This document shows positions 31,091-39,437 of a stretch of DNA of 64,000 bases, piece after piece. Under the pieces are notes generated by a model, which saw nothing but the letters and a program-made list of their open reading frames with translations, was not told the origin of the DNA and made no database searches. Position 1 is the stretch's first letter. Every line of letters begins with the position of its first letter. Source of the stretch: Bradyrhizobium sp. AUGA SZCCT0283 (GTDB taxonomy: Bacteria > Pseudomonadota > Alphaproteobacteria > Rhizobiales > Xanthobacteraceae); the NCBI RefSeq assembly GCF_018130385.1, contig NZ_JAFCLU010000022.1, positions 1 through 64,000 on the forward strand, given 5' to 3'. The translations under genes were made by a program, and so were the position numbers.

Positions 31091-32113
31091 TCACGCCTTG
31101 TCCGGTCCGACGCGCACCAGTTGCTTGCCGAAGTTCGCGCCCTTCAGAAGCCCCATGAACGCGGCCGGCGCGCTGTCGAGGCCTTCGGTGACGAACTCCT
31201 TGTACTTGACCTTGCCCTCGCGCACCCACTGCGACATGTCGCGCAGGAAGTCGCCGTGACGCGCCGCGAAATCGCTGACGATGAAGCCGCGGATGGTGAG
31301 GCGCTTGGTCAGCACGTTGCGCATCAAGGCCGGCGCCCATTTCGGCGCCACCGCTTGCGTATCGTTGTAATGCGCGATCAGGCCGCAGACCGGAATCCGG
31401 GCGAACGCATTGAACAGCGGAAACACCGCTTCGAATACCGCGCCGCCGACATTTTCGAAATAGACGTCGATGCCTTTCGGGCAGGCAAACTTCAGCTTCG
31501 CGGCGAAATCGGTTTCGCGGTGATCGAGGCAATCGTCGAAGCCGAGTTCATTCTTCACGTAAGCGCACTTGTCCTTGCCGCCGGCGATGCCGACCGCGCG
31601 TGCGCCCTTGATCTTCGCAATCTGGCCGACCGCCGAGCCGACCGCGCCCGAGGCAGCCGCGACGACGACGGTCTCGCCCGCCTGCGGCTTGCCGATGTCG
31701 AGCAGGCCCGTATAGGCAGTCATGCCGGGCATGCCGAGCACGCCGACCGCGGTCGAGATCGGCGCAATCTTCGGATCGATTTTTGCCAGTCCCTTGCCGT
31801 CGGAAATCGCATGCGTCTGCCATCCGGCGCGCGACAGCACGATGTCGCCCTTGGCAAAGCCGGGATTGTTCGACGCGATCACCTCGCTGACCGTGCCGCC
31901 CTCCATGACGCCGTTGATCGGCACCGGCTGCGCGTAGGACGGCCCGTCGCTCATTCGTCCGCGCATGTAGGGATCGAGCGACAGCCAGATGGTGCGCAGC
32001 AGCACTTCGCCGGCGCCCGGCGTCGGCACCGGGCATTCCTCGAGGCGGAAATCTGATGGCTTGGGTTCGCCGACGGGACGGGAGGCGAGAACGATGCGTT
32101 TGCCTTGGGACAT
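31091..32113 (-). CDS. NADP-dependent oxidoreductase, zinc-free MDR type (CurA-like)
   Basis: 340 residues. It opens GKRIVLASRPVGEPKPSDFRL and continues LRTIWLSLDPYMRGRMSDG, typical of leukotriene-B4-dehydrogenase/CurA-like medium-chain reductases that lack catalytic zinc. The Rossmann part has TVVVAAASGAVGSAVGQIAKI (AxxGxxG), VGIAGGKDKCAYV, and FENVGGAVFEAVFP. The enzyme reduces the double bond of alpha,beta-unsaturated carbonyls with NADPH. The gene faces the metallophosphoesterase gene tail to tail, with 19 bases between stops. Confidence 0.9.
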   Translation of the reverse strand: MSQGKRIVLASRPVGEPKPSDFRLEECPVPTPGAGEVLLRTIWLSLDPYMRGRMSDGPSYAQPVPINGVMEGGTVSEVIASNNPGFAKGDIVLSRAGWQTHAISDGKGLAKIDPKIAPISTAVGVLGMPGMTAYTGLLDIGKPQAGETVVVAAASGAVGSAVGQIAKIKGARAVGIAGGKDKCAYVKNELGFDDCLDHRETDFAAKLKFACPKGIDVYFENVGGAVFEAVFPLFNAFARIPVCGLIAHYNDTQAVAPKWAPALMRNVLTKRLTIRGFIVSDFAARHGDFLRDMSQWVREGKVKYKEFVTEGLDSAPAAFMGLLKGANFGKQLVRVGPDKA

Positions 32114-32147
32114 GAGGTTCCTCCAGATTTTTGCTTGTTGTTTTTCG

Positions 32148-32352
32148 TCATTGCGAGCCTAGCGACTTGTCCGCCGAAGCTCAACGAGCGAAGGCGGAAG
32201 CAATCCATTGTTGCCAAACAAAAGCTGGATTGCTCCGGTCGCGGAGGCTGTCATCACCGCGTGAGCGCAATTGCGCTCGTCGCGGGGCGCGCATTCGCGC
32301 GACCCGTTGGATCCCTTGCGCAAACGCTGCGCGTTTGTCGCAGGCAATGACG
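32148..32352. repeat. Composite palindromic element, family A with insertions
   Basis: Outer arms CGTCATTGCGAGC and GGCAATGACGG flank a 200-base block that contains GGAAGCAATCC/GGATTGC, GAGCGCAATTGCGCTC and GCGCAAACGCTGCGCGTTTG hairpins. It looks like one family A element into which other palindromes have been inserted. Confidence 0.75.
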
Positions 32353-32388
32353 GTCTTTGATCGCAATTATCGCCTGAACTCCAAAAAA

Positions 32389-33012
32389 TCAGGCCGCGAT
32401 TTTGGAGAGCGCCGCCTCGAATACAGCCGCCGCACTCGCCAAATCCGTGAAGGCAAGCCCGCTATCCGCGGTCTGCTTCTGCGCTTCCGTTGCGGTGGGG
32501 CGAATCTCCGCGATCGGCTTTCCACCATCAAGCACAGCCAGGGGCGCGATCACATGAAACTCATGGGCTTCGACGGGCTGGTCTTTCAGCAGGAAGACCC
32601 CGATCGAGACGATATCCTTGCCACGCCGGTACGAAATATAGCGGTCGACCGCGACCGAGCCGTCGCGTTGCATCCCGCCCAGTTTTGCATAGCCATTTGA
32701 GTCCAGCAGTTTGTGCGCCTTGAAGCCCTTCACGCCAGCCGATCTTGCTTTCGCGGTCTGCTCCGACAGATCGTATTTCGCGGCCATCGCCTTGCCGATT
32801 TCAGCGAGTTGCTCCGACATGCGGTGCTCAAACTCTTTCAGCTCGGTACGCGGCTTCGATGCCTTGCGCGGCTTTGACGTATCCCGCTTATCCATCTCGG
32901 CTTTGCATCGCGCGATGACCTCGGCGGCGGATTTCCGCTCAGCATTGGCGAGCAGATTCTTCAAGTCCTGCTTTGAAAGCGCGGCTATCCTGTCGTCCGA
33001 CCAATCGACCAT
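32389..33012 (-). CDS. Hypothetical protein downstream of guaB
   Basis: 207 residues from ATG 33012 (MVDWSDDRIAALSKQDLKN). The N-terminus is helical and charged (LLANAERKSAAEVIARCKAEMDK), followed by a Lys/Arg-rich linker and a compact C-terminal part (KAHKLLDSNGYAKLGG, DRYISYRRGKDIVSIGVFLLKD, VIAPLAVLDGGKPI). No family was recognised. The start is only nine bases from the guaB stop and the gene follows in the same direction, so it is probably co-transcribed with guaB. No signal or membrane segment. Confidence 0.65.
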   Translation of the reverse strand: MVDWSDDRIAALSKQDLKNLLANAERKSAAEVIARCKAEMDKRDTSKPRKASKPRTELKEFEHRMSEQLAEIGKAMAAKYDLSEQTAKARSAGVKGFKAHKLLDSNGYAKLGGMQRDGSVAVDRYISYRRGKDIVSIGVFLLKDQPVEAHEFHVIAPLAVLDGGKPIAEIRPTATEAQKQTADSGLAFTDLASAAAVFEAALSKIAA

Positions 33013-33021
33013 AATAATCAA

Positions 33022-34512
33022 CTACACCCCGCCCGGATAGTTCGGGCTTTCCCGCGTAATGGTGACATCGTGGACGTGGCTTTCGCGCAGGCCCGCGCCG
33101 GTGATACGGACGAACTGCGCCTTCTCGTGGAATTCGGCGAGGTTGCGCGCGCCGACGTAGCCCATCGCGGCGCGCAAGCCCCCGGCGAGCTGGTGCATGA
33201 CGTTGCCGACCGGGCCTTTATAAGGCACCTGCCCCTCGATGCCCTCAGGCACCAGCTTGAGCGTGTCCTTGATGTCCTGCTGGAAATAGCGGTCGGCCGA
33301 GCCGCGCGCCATCGCGCCGACCGAGCCCATGCCGCGATAGGCCTTGTAGGAACGGCCCTGCCACAAAAACACTTCGCCCGGCGTCTCATCGGTGCCGGCG
33401 AGCAGCGAGCCGACCATGGCGATGTCGGCGCCGGCGGCGAGCGCCTTGGCGAGATCCCCGGAATATTTGATGCCGCCGTCGGCGATCACGGGCACGTCGG
33501 CCTTCTTCGCCGCTTCCACCGCGTCCATGATCGCGGTGAGCTGCGGCACGCCGACGCCGGCGACGATGCGCGTGGTGCAGATCGAGCCCGGGCCGATGCC
33601 GACCTTGATCGCGTCCGCGCCCGCATCGATCAGCGCCTGCGCGCCCTCTTTCGTCGCAATGTTGCCGGCGATGACCTGCACGGCGTTGGAAAGCCGCTTG
33701 ATGCGGTTGACGGCTTCGAGCACCCGCGAGGAATGGCCGTGCGCGGTGTCGACCACGATCAAATCGACGCCGGCATCGATCAGTAGCTCGGTACGCTCAA
33801 AGCCGCCCTCGCCGACGGTGGTCGCGGCTGCGGCGCGCAGTCGCCCCTGCGCGTCCTTGCAGGCCAGCGGATGCGCAACCGCCTTCTCCATGTCCTTGAC
33901 GGTGATCAGGCCGACGCAGCGATACTGATCGTCGACAACCAGCAGTTTTTCGATGCGATGCTGGTGCAGCATCCGCTTCGCCTCGTCCTGGCTGACGCCT
34001 TCGCGCACCGTGACGAGGTTTTCATGCGTCATCAATTCGGAGATTTTCTGGCGCGGATCGGTCGCAAACCGCACGTCGCGGTTGGTGAGGATGCCGACCA
34101 GCTTGCCCGGTACACCCTTGGAAGCGCCGGTGACGACGGGGATGCCGGAGAAGCCGTGATCGGTCATCAGCGCCATCGCGTCCGACAGCATCGCATCGGG
34201 GCCGATGGTCAGCGGATTGACCACCATTCCGGATTCATACTTCTTGACCTGCCGCACCTGGGCGGCCTGCCCCTCGGGATCGAAGTTGCGGTGGATGACA
34301 CCGACACCGCCCGCCTGCGCCATCGCGATCGCCATGCGCGCTTCGGTGACCGTGTCCATCGCAGATGCGATGATCGGGATGTTGAGCGGGATCGCGCGGG
34401 TGACGTGGGAGCGGATATCGGCCTCAGAGGGCAGGATATCCGAGAGACCGGGTTTCAGAAGCACATCGTCGAACGTGAAGGCTTCACGGATACCCTGAAG
34501 TCCCTGCGCCAT
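33022..34512 (-). CDS. guaB: IMP dehydrogenase
   Basis: 496 residues from ATG 34512, with an AAGGAG site. It oxidises IMP to XMP with NAD, the rate-limiting step toward GMP. The barrel has TFDDVLLKPGLSDI and MDTVTEARMAIAMAQAGGVG. A pair of CBS domains interrupts it (about residues 95-210). The catalytic loop GIGPGSICTTRIVAGVG contains the active-site Cys, and YRGMGSVGAMARGS belongs to the substrate-binding loop. Upstream in-frame MSRRKELA is rejected for lack of a site. XMP made here is used by GuaA (23.4-25.0 kb). Confidence 0.97.
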   Translation of the reverse strand: MAQGLQGIREAFTFDDVLLKPGLSDILPSEADIRSHVTRAIPLNIPIIASAMDTVTEARMAIAMAQAGGVGVIHRNFDPEGQAAQVRQVKKYESGMVVNPLTIGPDAMLSDAMALMTDHGFSGIPVVTGASKGVPGKLVGILTNRDVRFATDPRQKISELMTHENLVTVREGVSQDEAKRMLHQHRIEKLLVVDDQYRCVGLITVKDMEKAVAHPLACKDAQGRLRAAAATTVGEGGFERTELLIDAGVDLIVVDTAHGHSSRVLEAVNRIKRLSNAVQVIAGNIATKEGAQALIDAGADAIKVGIGPGSICTTRIVAGVGVPQLTAIMDAVEAAKKADVPVIADGGIKYSGDLAKALAAGADIAMVGSLLAGTDETPGEVFLWQGRSYKAYRGMGSVGAMARGSADRYFQQDIKDTLKLVPEGIEGQVPYKGPVGNVMHQLAGGLRAAMGYVGARNLAEFHEKAQFVRITGAGLRESHVHDVTITRESPNYPGGV

Positions 34513-34720
34513 TGCCAACTCCTTTCGGCGGCTCACCGCCGCGATCAGTTTTATGGATGAACGCCGCCTCCGGCGATGCTATCGGCATCGCCGTCGAATC
34601 GAAGCCCATCGGTGGGGTTGACGGTGGTCGATAGCATGGCGGGACGCCGAATCAAAGCGTTTGCCAGCTATGCACAGGCTTTTCGGGAAAAGCCGCAATC
34701 CCAAGGGGTTAGCGACGACC

Positions 34721-34969
34721 CTAGAGCCGATATCCCGGCGGCGGGCCGTGCTGGCGGATCGCCTCCACCACCTCGCGGTGCCGGCGGTCCTCCCGCTTCA
34801 TGTGAACCGCGATCAGCGCATGCGCCGATGGCACCAGCAGCAGGACGTGGAAAATCAGCCCGAAAACCAGGCAAAACACGATCAGGACCAGGTTGAAGAT
34901 CGCCGAAAATGGCTGCCCATTCAGCAGCAGCCCGAGCGGCGGCAACAGCGCGGCGAGAACGTAGATCAT
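34721..34969 (-). CDS. YqaE/Pmp3-like small membrane protein
   Basis: 82 residues. Two hydrophobic helices (MIYVLAALLPPLGLLLNGQ and NLVLIVFCLVFGLIFHVLLL) form a hairpin, then a charged tail VHMKREDRRHREVVEAIRQHG. The PPLGLLLNG first turn matches the YqaE/Pmp3 (UPF0057) family, whose members affect membrane potential and stress tolerance. The C-terminal tail is longer than usual for that family. It lies 208 bases upstream of guaB on the same strand and is divergent from the transporter at 35108. Confidence 0.75.
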   Translation of the reverse strand: MIYVLAALLPPLGLLLNGQPFSAIFNLVLIVFCLVFGLIFHVLLLVPSAHALIAVHMKREDRRHREVVEAIRQHGPPPGYRL

Positions 34970-35107
34970 GCGGACCTCCAGCGGCTGGCGCGGTGCATGC
35001 CAGCGTCACGCAGGATTTAGGTGGTATGCGCGGTTCCGCAATGGCCTGTGCGACAGCGGAATGATACAGGCCCCTCGCCTGCCTCTTTCTCCGGTCTCCT
35101 GATCCCG

Positions 35108-36583
35108 ATGGACAAGCAACGCCTGATTCCGCTGATCGTCGCCACGGCCCTGTTCATGGAGAACATGGACTCGACGGTCATTGCGACCTCGCTGCCGGCG
35201 ATCGCGGCTGACATCGGCACCAGCCCGCTGACACTGAAGCTTGCGATCACGTCCTATCTGCTCTCGCTCGCCGTGTTCATCCCCGCCAGCGGCTGGACCG
35301 CCGACCGCTTCGGCGCGCGCATGGTGTTCTCGATCGCCATCGGCGTATTCATGATCGGGTCGATCGGGTGCGCGCTGTCGCAGAGCGTGACCCATTTCGT
35401 CATCGCCCGCATCCTGCAGGGCATGGGCGGGGCGATGATGACGCCGGTCGGCCGGCTGGTGCTGTTGCGCTCGATCGACAAGAGCGCGCTGGTCAACGCA
35501 ATGACATGGGTGACGGTGCCGGCGCTGATCGGGCCGGTGATCGGCCCGCCGCTCGGCGGCTTCATCACCACCTATTTCTCCTGGCACTGGATCTTCCTGA
35601 TCAACATCCCGATCGGGCTGCTCGGAATCTTCATGGCGATGAAGTACATCGACCCGATCAAGAGCGAGGATCCGGAGCGCTTCGATCTCTACGGGCTGGT
35701 GCTGGCGGGGATCGGGCTTGCCGGCATCGCCTTCGGTCTCTCGGTCGCCGGCCTCGGCCTGTTGCCATGGCCTGTTGTTGCCGGCCTCGTCGCGGTCGGC
35801 ACGATCTCGATGACGCTGTATGTGATGCATGCGCGGCGGACCGGATCGCCGGTGCTGGATTTCTCGCTGCTGCGGCTGTCGACCATGCGCGCCAGCATCA
35901 TCGGCGGCTTTCTGTTCCGGCTCGGCATCGGCGCGCTGCCGTTCCTGCTGCCGCTATTGATGCAGGAAGGTTTTGGCCTGACGCCGTTCCAGTCCGGGCT
36001 GGTGACGTTTGCCTCGGCTGTCGGCGCCATGGGGATGAAGACGCTGGCCGCGCGCATTATCCGCGCCTTCGGCTTCCGCTACATGATGACGGTCAATGCT
36101 GTCGTGAGCGCGGTTTTCCTCGCCGCCTGCGCCCTGTTCACGGTAACGACGCCGCTATTGCTGATCTTCATCATTCTCGTGGTCGGCGGCTTCTTCCGCT
36201 CGCTGCAATTCACTGCAATCAATACGGTCGCCTATGCCGAGGTCGAGCCGGCGCAGATGAGCCGCGCCACCACGCTGGTCAGCGTCAACCAGCAATTGGC
36301 GATTTCCGCGGGCGTCGCGGTCGGCGCGTTCTCGGTGGAATCGACCATGCTCTATCAGCACGTCACCGAACTGGGCGCCGGCGTATTCCCGCCGGCGTTC
36401 CTCGTGGTCGCGATCATCTCGGCGGCGTCGGCGTATTTCTTCTGGCAGATGCCCGATGATGCCGGCCACGAAATCTCCGGCCGCAAGGCGGTCGAGATTT
36501 CCAGCCGCAAGGGCGCGGAAAAGGCGGCCACCAAGGCCGCCAGCGAAGGCCCCGGGGACGCGCGGGATCAGCGGCTGGGCTAG
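35108..36583 (+). CDS. MFS transporter, DHA2 (14-TM drug exporter) type
   Basis: 491 residues from ATG 35108 (MDKQRLIPLIVATALFMEN). The segment ATALFMENMDSTVIATSLPAI is the family's TM1 motif with the acidic residue of DHA2 exporters. WTADRFGARMVF is motif A, and AMTWVTVPALIGPVIGPPLGG is motif C of drug antiporters. Fourteen hydrophobic segments are expected from the length. The C-terminal 50 residues are a hydrophilic tail rich in Lys, Ser and Ala. The protein should export hydrophobic compounds by proton exchange. No regulator lies next to it. Confidence 0.9.
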   Translation: MDKQRLIPLIVATALFMENMDSTVIATSLPAIAADIGTSPLTLKLAITSYLLSLAVFIPASGWTADRFGARMVFSIAIGVFMIGSIGCALSQSVTHFVIARILQGMGGAMMTPVGRLVLLRSIDKSALVNAMTWVTVPALIGPVIGPPLGGFITTYFSWHWIFLINIPIGLLGIFMAMKYIDPIKSEDPERFDLYGLVLAGIGLAGIAFGLSVAGLGLLPWPVVAGLVAVGTISMTLYVMHARRTGSPVLDFSLLRLSTMRASIIGGFLFRLGIGALPFLLPLLMQEGFGLTPFQSGLVTFASAVGAMGMKTLAARIIRAFGFRYMMTVNAVVSAVFLAACALFTVTTPLLLIFIILVVGGFFRSLQFTAINTVAYAEVEPAQMSRATTLVSVNQQLAISAGVAVGAFSVESTMLYQHVTELGAGVFPPAFLVVAIISAASAYFFWQMPDDAGHEISGRKAVEISSRKGAEKAATKAASEGPGDARDQRLG

Positions 36584-36816
36584 CTCTCAGGGTTCACCGC
36601 GGTTCACGCGGCTCCCGTGCCGGATTGGCCCCGCTCCTGACCGCGGACATCCCGCGCCGTAAAAAATCTGGCGTGAGAGTCAGAAAGCGAACGGAAGCTT
36701 CCGCAGCGGTCAGCCATATCTGGTCAGACACGGCACGGGGCCGTTCCGTGTCAGGATCCCGCCGTGACGGGGAAATTCATCCGTTAATCCAGTTTCGACG
36801 GAAAGGAAGAAGACGC

Positions 36817-36884
36817 GTGAATCAAGTCAATACGAAGGAAACGAATGTCGATCCGAAAGCCGACACCGACGAGAGCACTCTGGC
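36817..36884 (+). pseudogene. Out-of-frame N-terminus of the phasin gene
   Basis: GTG 36817 has a good ribosome binding site (AAGGAAG, about seven bases upstream) and reads MNQVNTKETNVDPKAD, then TDESTLA. From memory this is the usual start of these Bradyrhizobium phasins. After the GCG at 36882-36884 the matching continuation (VPFLAVPGIFNG) lies in another frame, as if one G were missing in GCGTGCCG. The intact gene would start here. Confidence 0.7.
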
Positions 36885-37286
36885 GTGCCGTTCCTTGCAG
36901 TGCCGGGTATTTTTAATGGGCTCGCCGAGCAGAACATGATCCGGGCAAAGGAAAACATCGAGAAGATAAAGATGGCCTCGGGAGCGATCAATGACGCTCT
37001 CCTGCAAGCCTATTCGGTCAATGCAAAGGGCGCTGCGGACTACGCCGCCAAGGTAATCGAGTTCTCCGGCGCCAATACCAGCTCCGCCTTTGATTTTCTC
37101 ACCCATCTGCTGGGCATGAAGTCGCCCTCGGAAGTCCTGCAGCTCTCCGCCGCGCAAGGCAGCAAGAACATCGCAGCCACGGCAGCGCAGAGCCGGGAAC
37201 TTTGGGAGCTCACGCGCAAGGTCGCGAGCGAGACCGCCGATCCAATCAAGAAAAGCTTTGCCAGCGTGCTGCAGAAGGCGGCCTAG
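36885..37286 (+). CDS. Phasin-family protein (possibly truncated at its N-terminus)
   Basis: 133 residues if translated from GTG 36885, which has no ribosome binding site. LAEQNMIRAKENIEKIKMASGAINDALLQAY and later VIEFSGANTSSAFDFLTHLLGMKSPSEVLQLSAAQ are phasin hallmarks: long amphipathic helices that coat polyhydroxyalkanoate granules. The real start is likely 36817 in another frame (separate entry), so the product as sequenced may be poorly made. It is followed by a small Cys-containing protein and a Crp/Fnr regulator. Confidence 0.8.
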   Translation: MPFLAVPGIFNGLAEQNMIRAKENIEKIKMASGAINDALLQAYSVNAKGAADYAAKVIEFSGANTSSAFDFLTHLLGMKSPSEVLQLSAAQGSKNIAATAAQSRELWELTRKVASETADPIKKSFASVLQKAA

Positions 37287-37410
37287 TTCTTAGTCGAACC
37301 TTTGCAGCCCGCCGGGATCGGCTGGAACAAGCGCTCCCCGTGAGAAGGACGCGTTCCAGCCGATGGCGAAGCAACTTGCCGTCGGCACAAAAAATTCCAG
37401 GAGGAACAAT

Positions 37411-37632
37411 ATGGGCGTAGTCATGATCAAATGCCCCGGGACAGGGCAAGCTATCTCGACAGGCATGAAAGCGGACCGGGAGAGGTTTCGATCCAGCCCG
37501 GTATTTTTCGCGCGCACCTTTTGCTCGATCTGCCAGGCCAATCACGAATGGTTTGCCCGGGAGGCCTGGGTTCACGAGCCGAAAGAGAAATGGCGCATGC
37601 ACGAGGCCGCGTTTGTCCCGGAACTGGCATAG
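37411..37632 (+). CDS. Small conserved hypothetical protein with four cysteines
   Basis: 73 residues from ATG 37411, preceded by AGGAGG. It begins GVVMIKCPGTGQAISTGM and later has FARTFCSICQANHEWFAREAW. The cysteines (IKCPGTG, then CSIC) could form a zinc ribbon-like knuckle. Proteins of this kind are common in rhizobia and unassigned. The gene lies 124 bases behind the phasin gene on the same strand and ends 24 bases before the convergent Crp/Fnr gene. Confidence 0.75.
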   Translation: MGVVMIKCPGTGQAISTGMKADRERFRSSPVFFARTFCSICQANHEWFAREAWVHEPKEKWRMHEAAFVPELA

Positions 37633-37656
37633 AGCCGTCGAGGCACCGCAATCCGG

Positions 37657-38478
37657 TCAGTGGCCCCGTGGCCGTGGGCCGGTCGCTCCCTGCATCGTTG
37701 TGCGCCGCTGCACTTCGTCGGCGTCGGCAAACAGGGGGACTTCAGCCCCAAGCGGTGGCGGCTTCACCTCCTCCGTCAGAATGATGCGATCGATCCTGCG
37801 ACGCATGAGCTGATAGCATTCGCATGCCGCCGCTTCGAGCCGCGGCCTGTCAATCTCGATCGAGCTGCGAGCATTGGATCGGATTGCGCCGGAATCGCGA
37901 AGCCTGGAAATGACATGCGTCACCGTCGTCCGCCGCACGCCGAGAAATTCCGCAAGCGTCTCCTGGGTCAGCGGCAGGACGTCCCCGTCAGCCCGATCGC
38001 GCACCTGCAGCAGCCACCTCGCCAGACGCGCCTCGACCGAGTGCAGCGCATTGCACGCCGCGACGTGCTGGAATTGCGCCATCAGTGACCTGTTGAGGGT
38101 CTGAACCGCGGCGTTCAAGGCCCTGCTACGGCCGAGCGCCGCATGAAATCGTGTCGGCGAAATTTGCAATGCCAGCCCTGCTACCCGCACCACCGCTGTC
38201 ATCGGAGAGCGGGTGGGCCCCAATGTCGACAGGACGCCCACGGCTCCGTCATTGCCGACGACGGCGGTCGCGACCGTCTGTCCGCTCGGCATATCCATAA
38301 TGAAGGCGATCAGGCCGCTGATGGGGAAATAGATCCGTTCGATTGGATCGCCCGACCGCACCAGCACGGCGTCCCGTTCAAGTTCAACCAGTCGGAAATG
38401 GCGCACAAGCAAATCGAGGTCTGCTGGCGGCAACGCAGCTAACAGTCGATTACCAACCCTGGTCCTCTGCTCCATCAC
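37657..38478 (-). CDS. Crp/Fnr-family transcriptional regulator
   Basis: 273 residues from GTG 38478 (AAGGAG site seven bases away; ATG 38475 is equally possible). A cyclic-nucleotide-binding-like beta-barrel covers the first ~150 residues (VLVRSGDPIERIYFPISGLIAF). A winged HTH follows: LTQETLAEFLGVRRTTVTHVISRLRDSGAI. No Cys cluster is present at the N-terminus, so it is not an oxygen-sensing FNR, and the cAMP-binding arginine/serine pattern is not obvious. The signal is unknown. It is encoded convergently with the phasin and small Cys protein. Confidence 0.88.
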   Translation of the reverse strand: MMEQRTRVGNRLLAALPPADLDLLVRHFRLVELERDAVLVRSGDPIERIYFPISGLIAFIMDMPSGQTVATAVVGNDGAVGVLSTLGPTRSPMTAVVRVAGLALQISPTRFHAALGRSRALNAAVQTLNRSLMAQFQHVAACNALHSVEARLARWLLQVRDRADGDVLPLTQETLAEFLGVRRTTVTHVISRLRDSGAIRSNARSSIEIDRPRLEAAACECYQLMRRRIDRIILTEEVKPPPLGAEVPLFADADEVQRRTTMQGATGPRPRGH

Positions 38479-38691
38479 GGGAATACTCCTTCCCAGACGG
38501 AGGCGCGGCTCGCTGCAGAATTCCCGGTGGCGTCAGAGCTGCATGCGGATAAACAGACCGCGCCTGACTAATGAAATACGCCGTATGGGAGGAAAGTTCC
38601 ACCGGATTCGCACAAGACCTAGCGCCCGCCTCGGCCTCGTACTGCAACCGCTGGAGACGCTGTCCAGTCAGCGCGCCGTAAAGGTTGCGCG

Positions 38692-39381
38692 TCAAGGCTG
38701 ATCGCGGTGCCCGCGAAATCCCATCGCCAGGACGTAGCGCTCCGACGAATCCTGCCGGCTGGAGGCCGGCTTGACGTGACGGACGCTGGCGAAATCGCGC
38801 TTCAATTGCGCGACCAGTTCGGCATCGGCGCCGCTCTGAAAGGCCTTGGCCAGAAACGTGCCGCCGGGATTGAGCACGTCGGTGGCAAACGCTGCCGCCG
38901 TTTCGATCAGGCCGACGATGCGCAACTGATCCGTCTTGCGGTGGCCGGTGGTGTTGGGCGCCATATCGGACATCACGACGTCGGCGCGCCCGCCCATCAT
39001 CGCGATCAGTTTCTCGGGCGCGTCCTCGGCCAGGAAGTCGAGCTGCGCGAAGTTGACGCCGGGGACTTCCGGCATCTCCAGGAGATCGATCGCCACCACC
39101 TTGCCCTTGCCGCTGACCGCGCCGACGCGCTTGGCGGCGATCTGGCTCCAGCCGCCGGGGGCGGCGCCGAGATCGACCACAGCGATGCCATGCTTGAGGA
39201 AACGATACTTGTCGTCGATCTCGATCAGCTTGTAGGCCGCGCGCGAACGATAGCCGTCCCGCTTGGCCTGCGCCACATAGGGATCATTGAGCTGCCGCTC
39301 CAGCCAGAGTTTTGACGACAGCTTGCGCTTGCCACCGCTCTTGACCGTGACGTGCAGCCGTCCGGTGGTGTCTTTTGCCAT
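38692..39381 (-). CDS. rlmE: 23S rRNA 2'-O-ribose U2552 methyltransferase
   Basis: 229 residues. The FtsJ/RrmJ signature is complete: KLWLERQLNDPYVAQAKRDG and RSRAAYKLIEIDDKY (K of the K-D-K-E tetrad), IAVVDLGAAPGGWSQIAA (SAM site), VVMSDMAPNTTGHRKTDQLR (catalytic D), and GGTFLAKAFQSGAD (Lys). It methylates U2552 in the peptidyl-transferase A loop of 23S rRNA. Rhizobial forms have a short N-terminal basic tail (VKSGGKRKLSSK), as here. The next gene upstream is ppx/gppA, same strand, 56 bases apart; they are often neighbours in this order. Confidence 0.95.
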   Translation of the reverse strand: MAKDTTGRLHVTVKSGGKRKLSSKLWLERQLNDPYVAQAKRDGYRSRAAYKLIEIDDKYRFLKHGIAVVDLGAAPGGWSQIAAKRVGAVSGKGKVVAIDLLEMPEVPGVNFAQLDFLAEDAPEKLIAMMGGRADVVMSDMAPNTTGHRKTDQLRIVGLIETAAAFATDVLNPGGTFLAKAFQSGADAELVAQLKRDFASVRHVKPASSRQDSSERYVLAMGFRGHRDQP

Positions 39382-39437
39382 ATCGGTTGTGCCTTGAGCT
39401 GTCAGACGCGATCTAGCACATCACGCCACGGGGCGCA

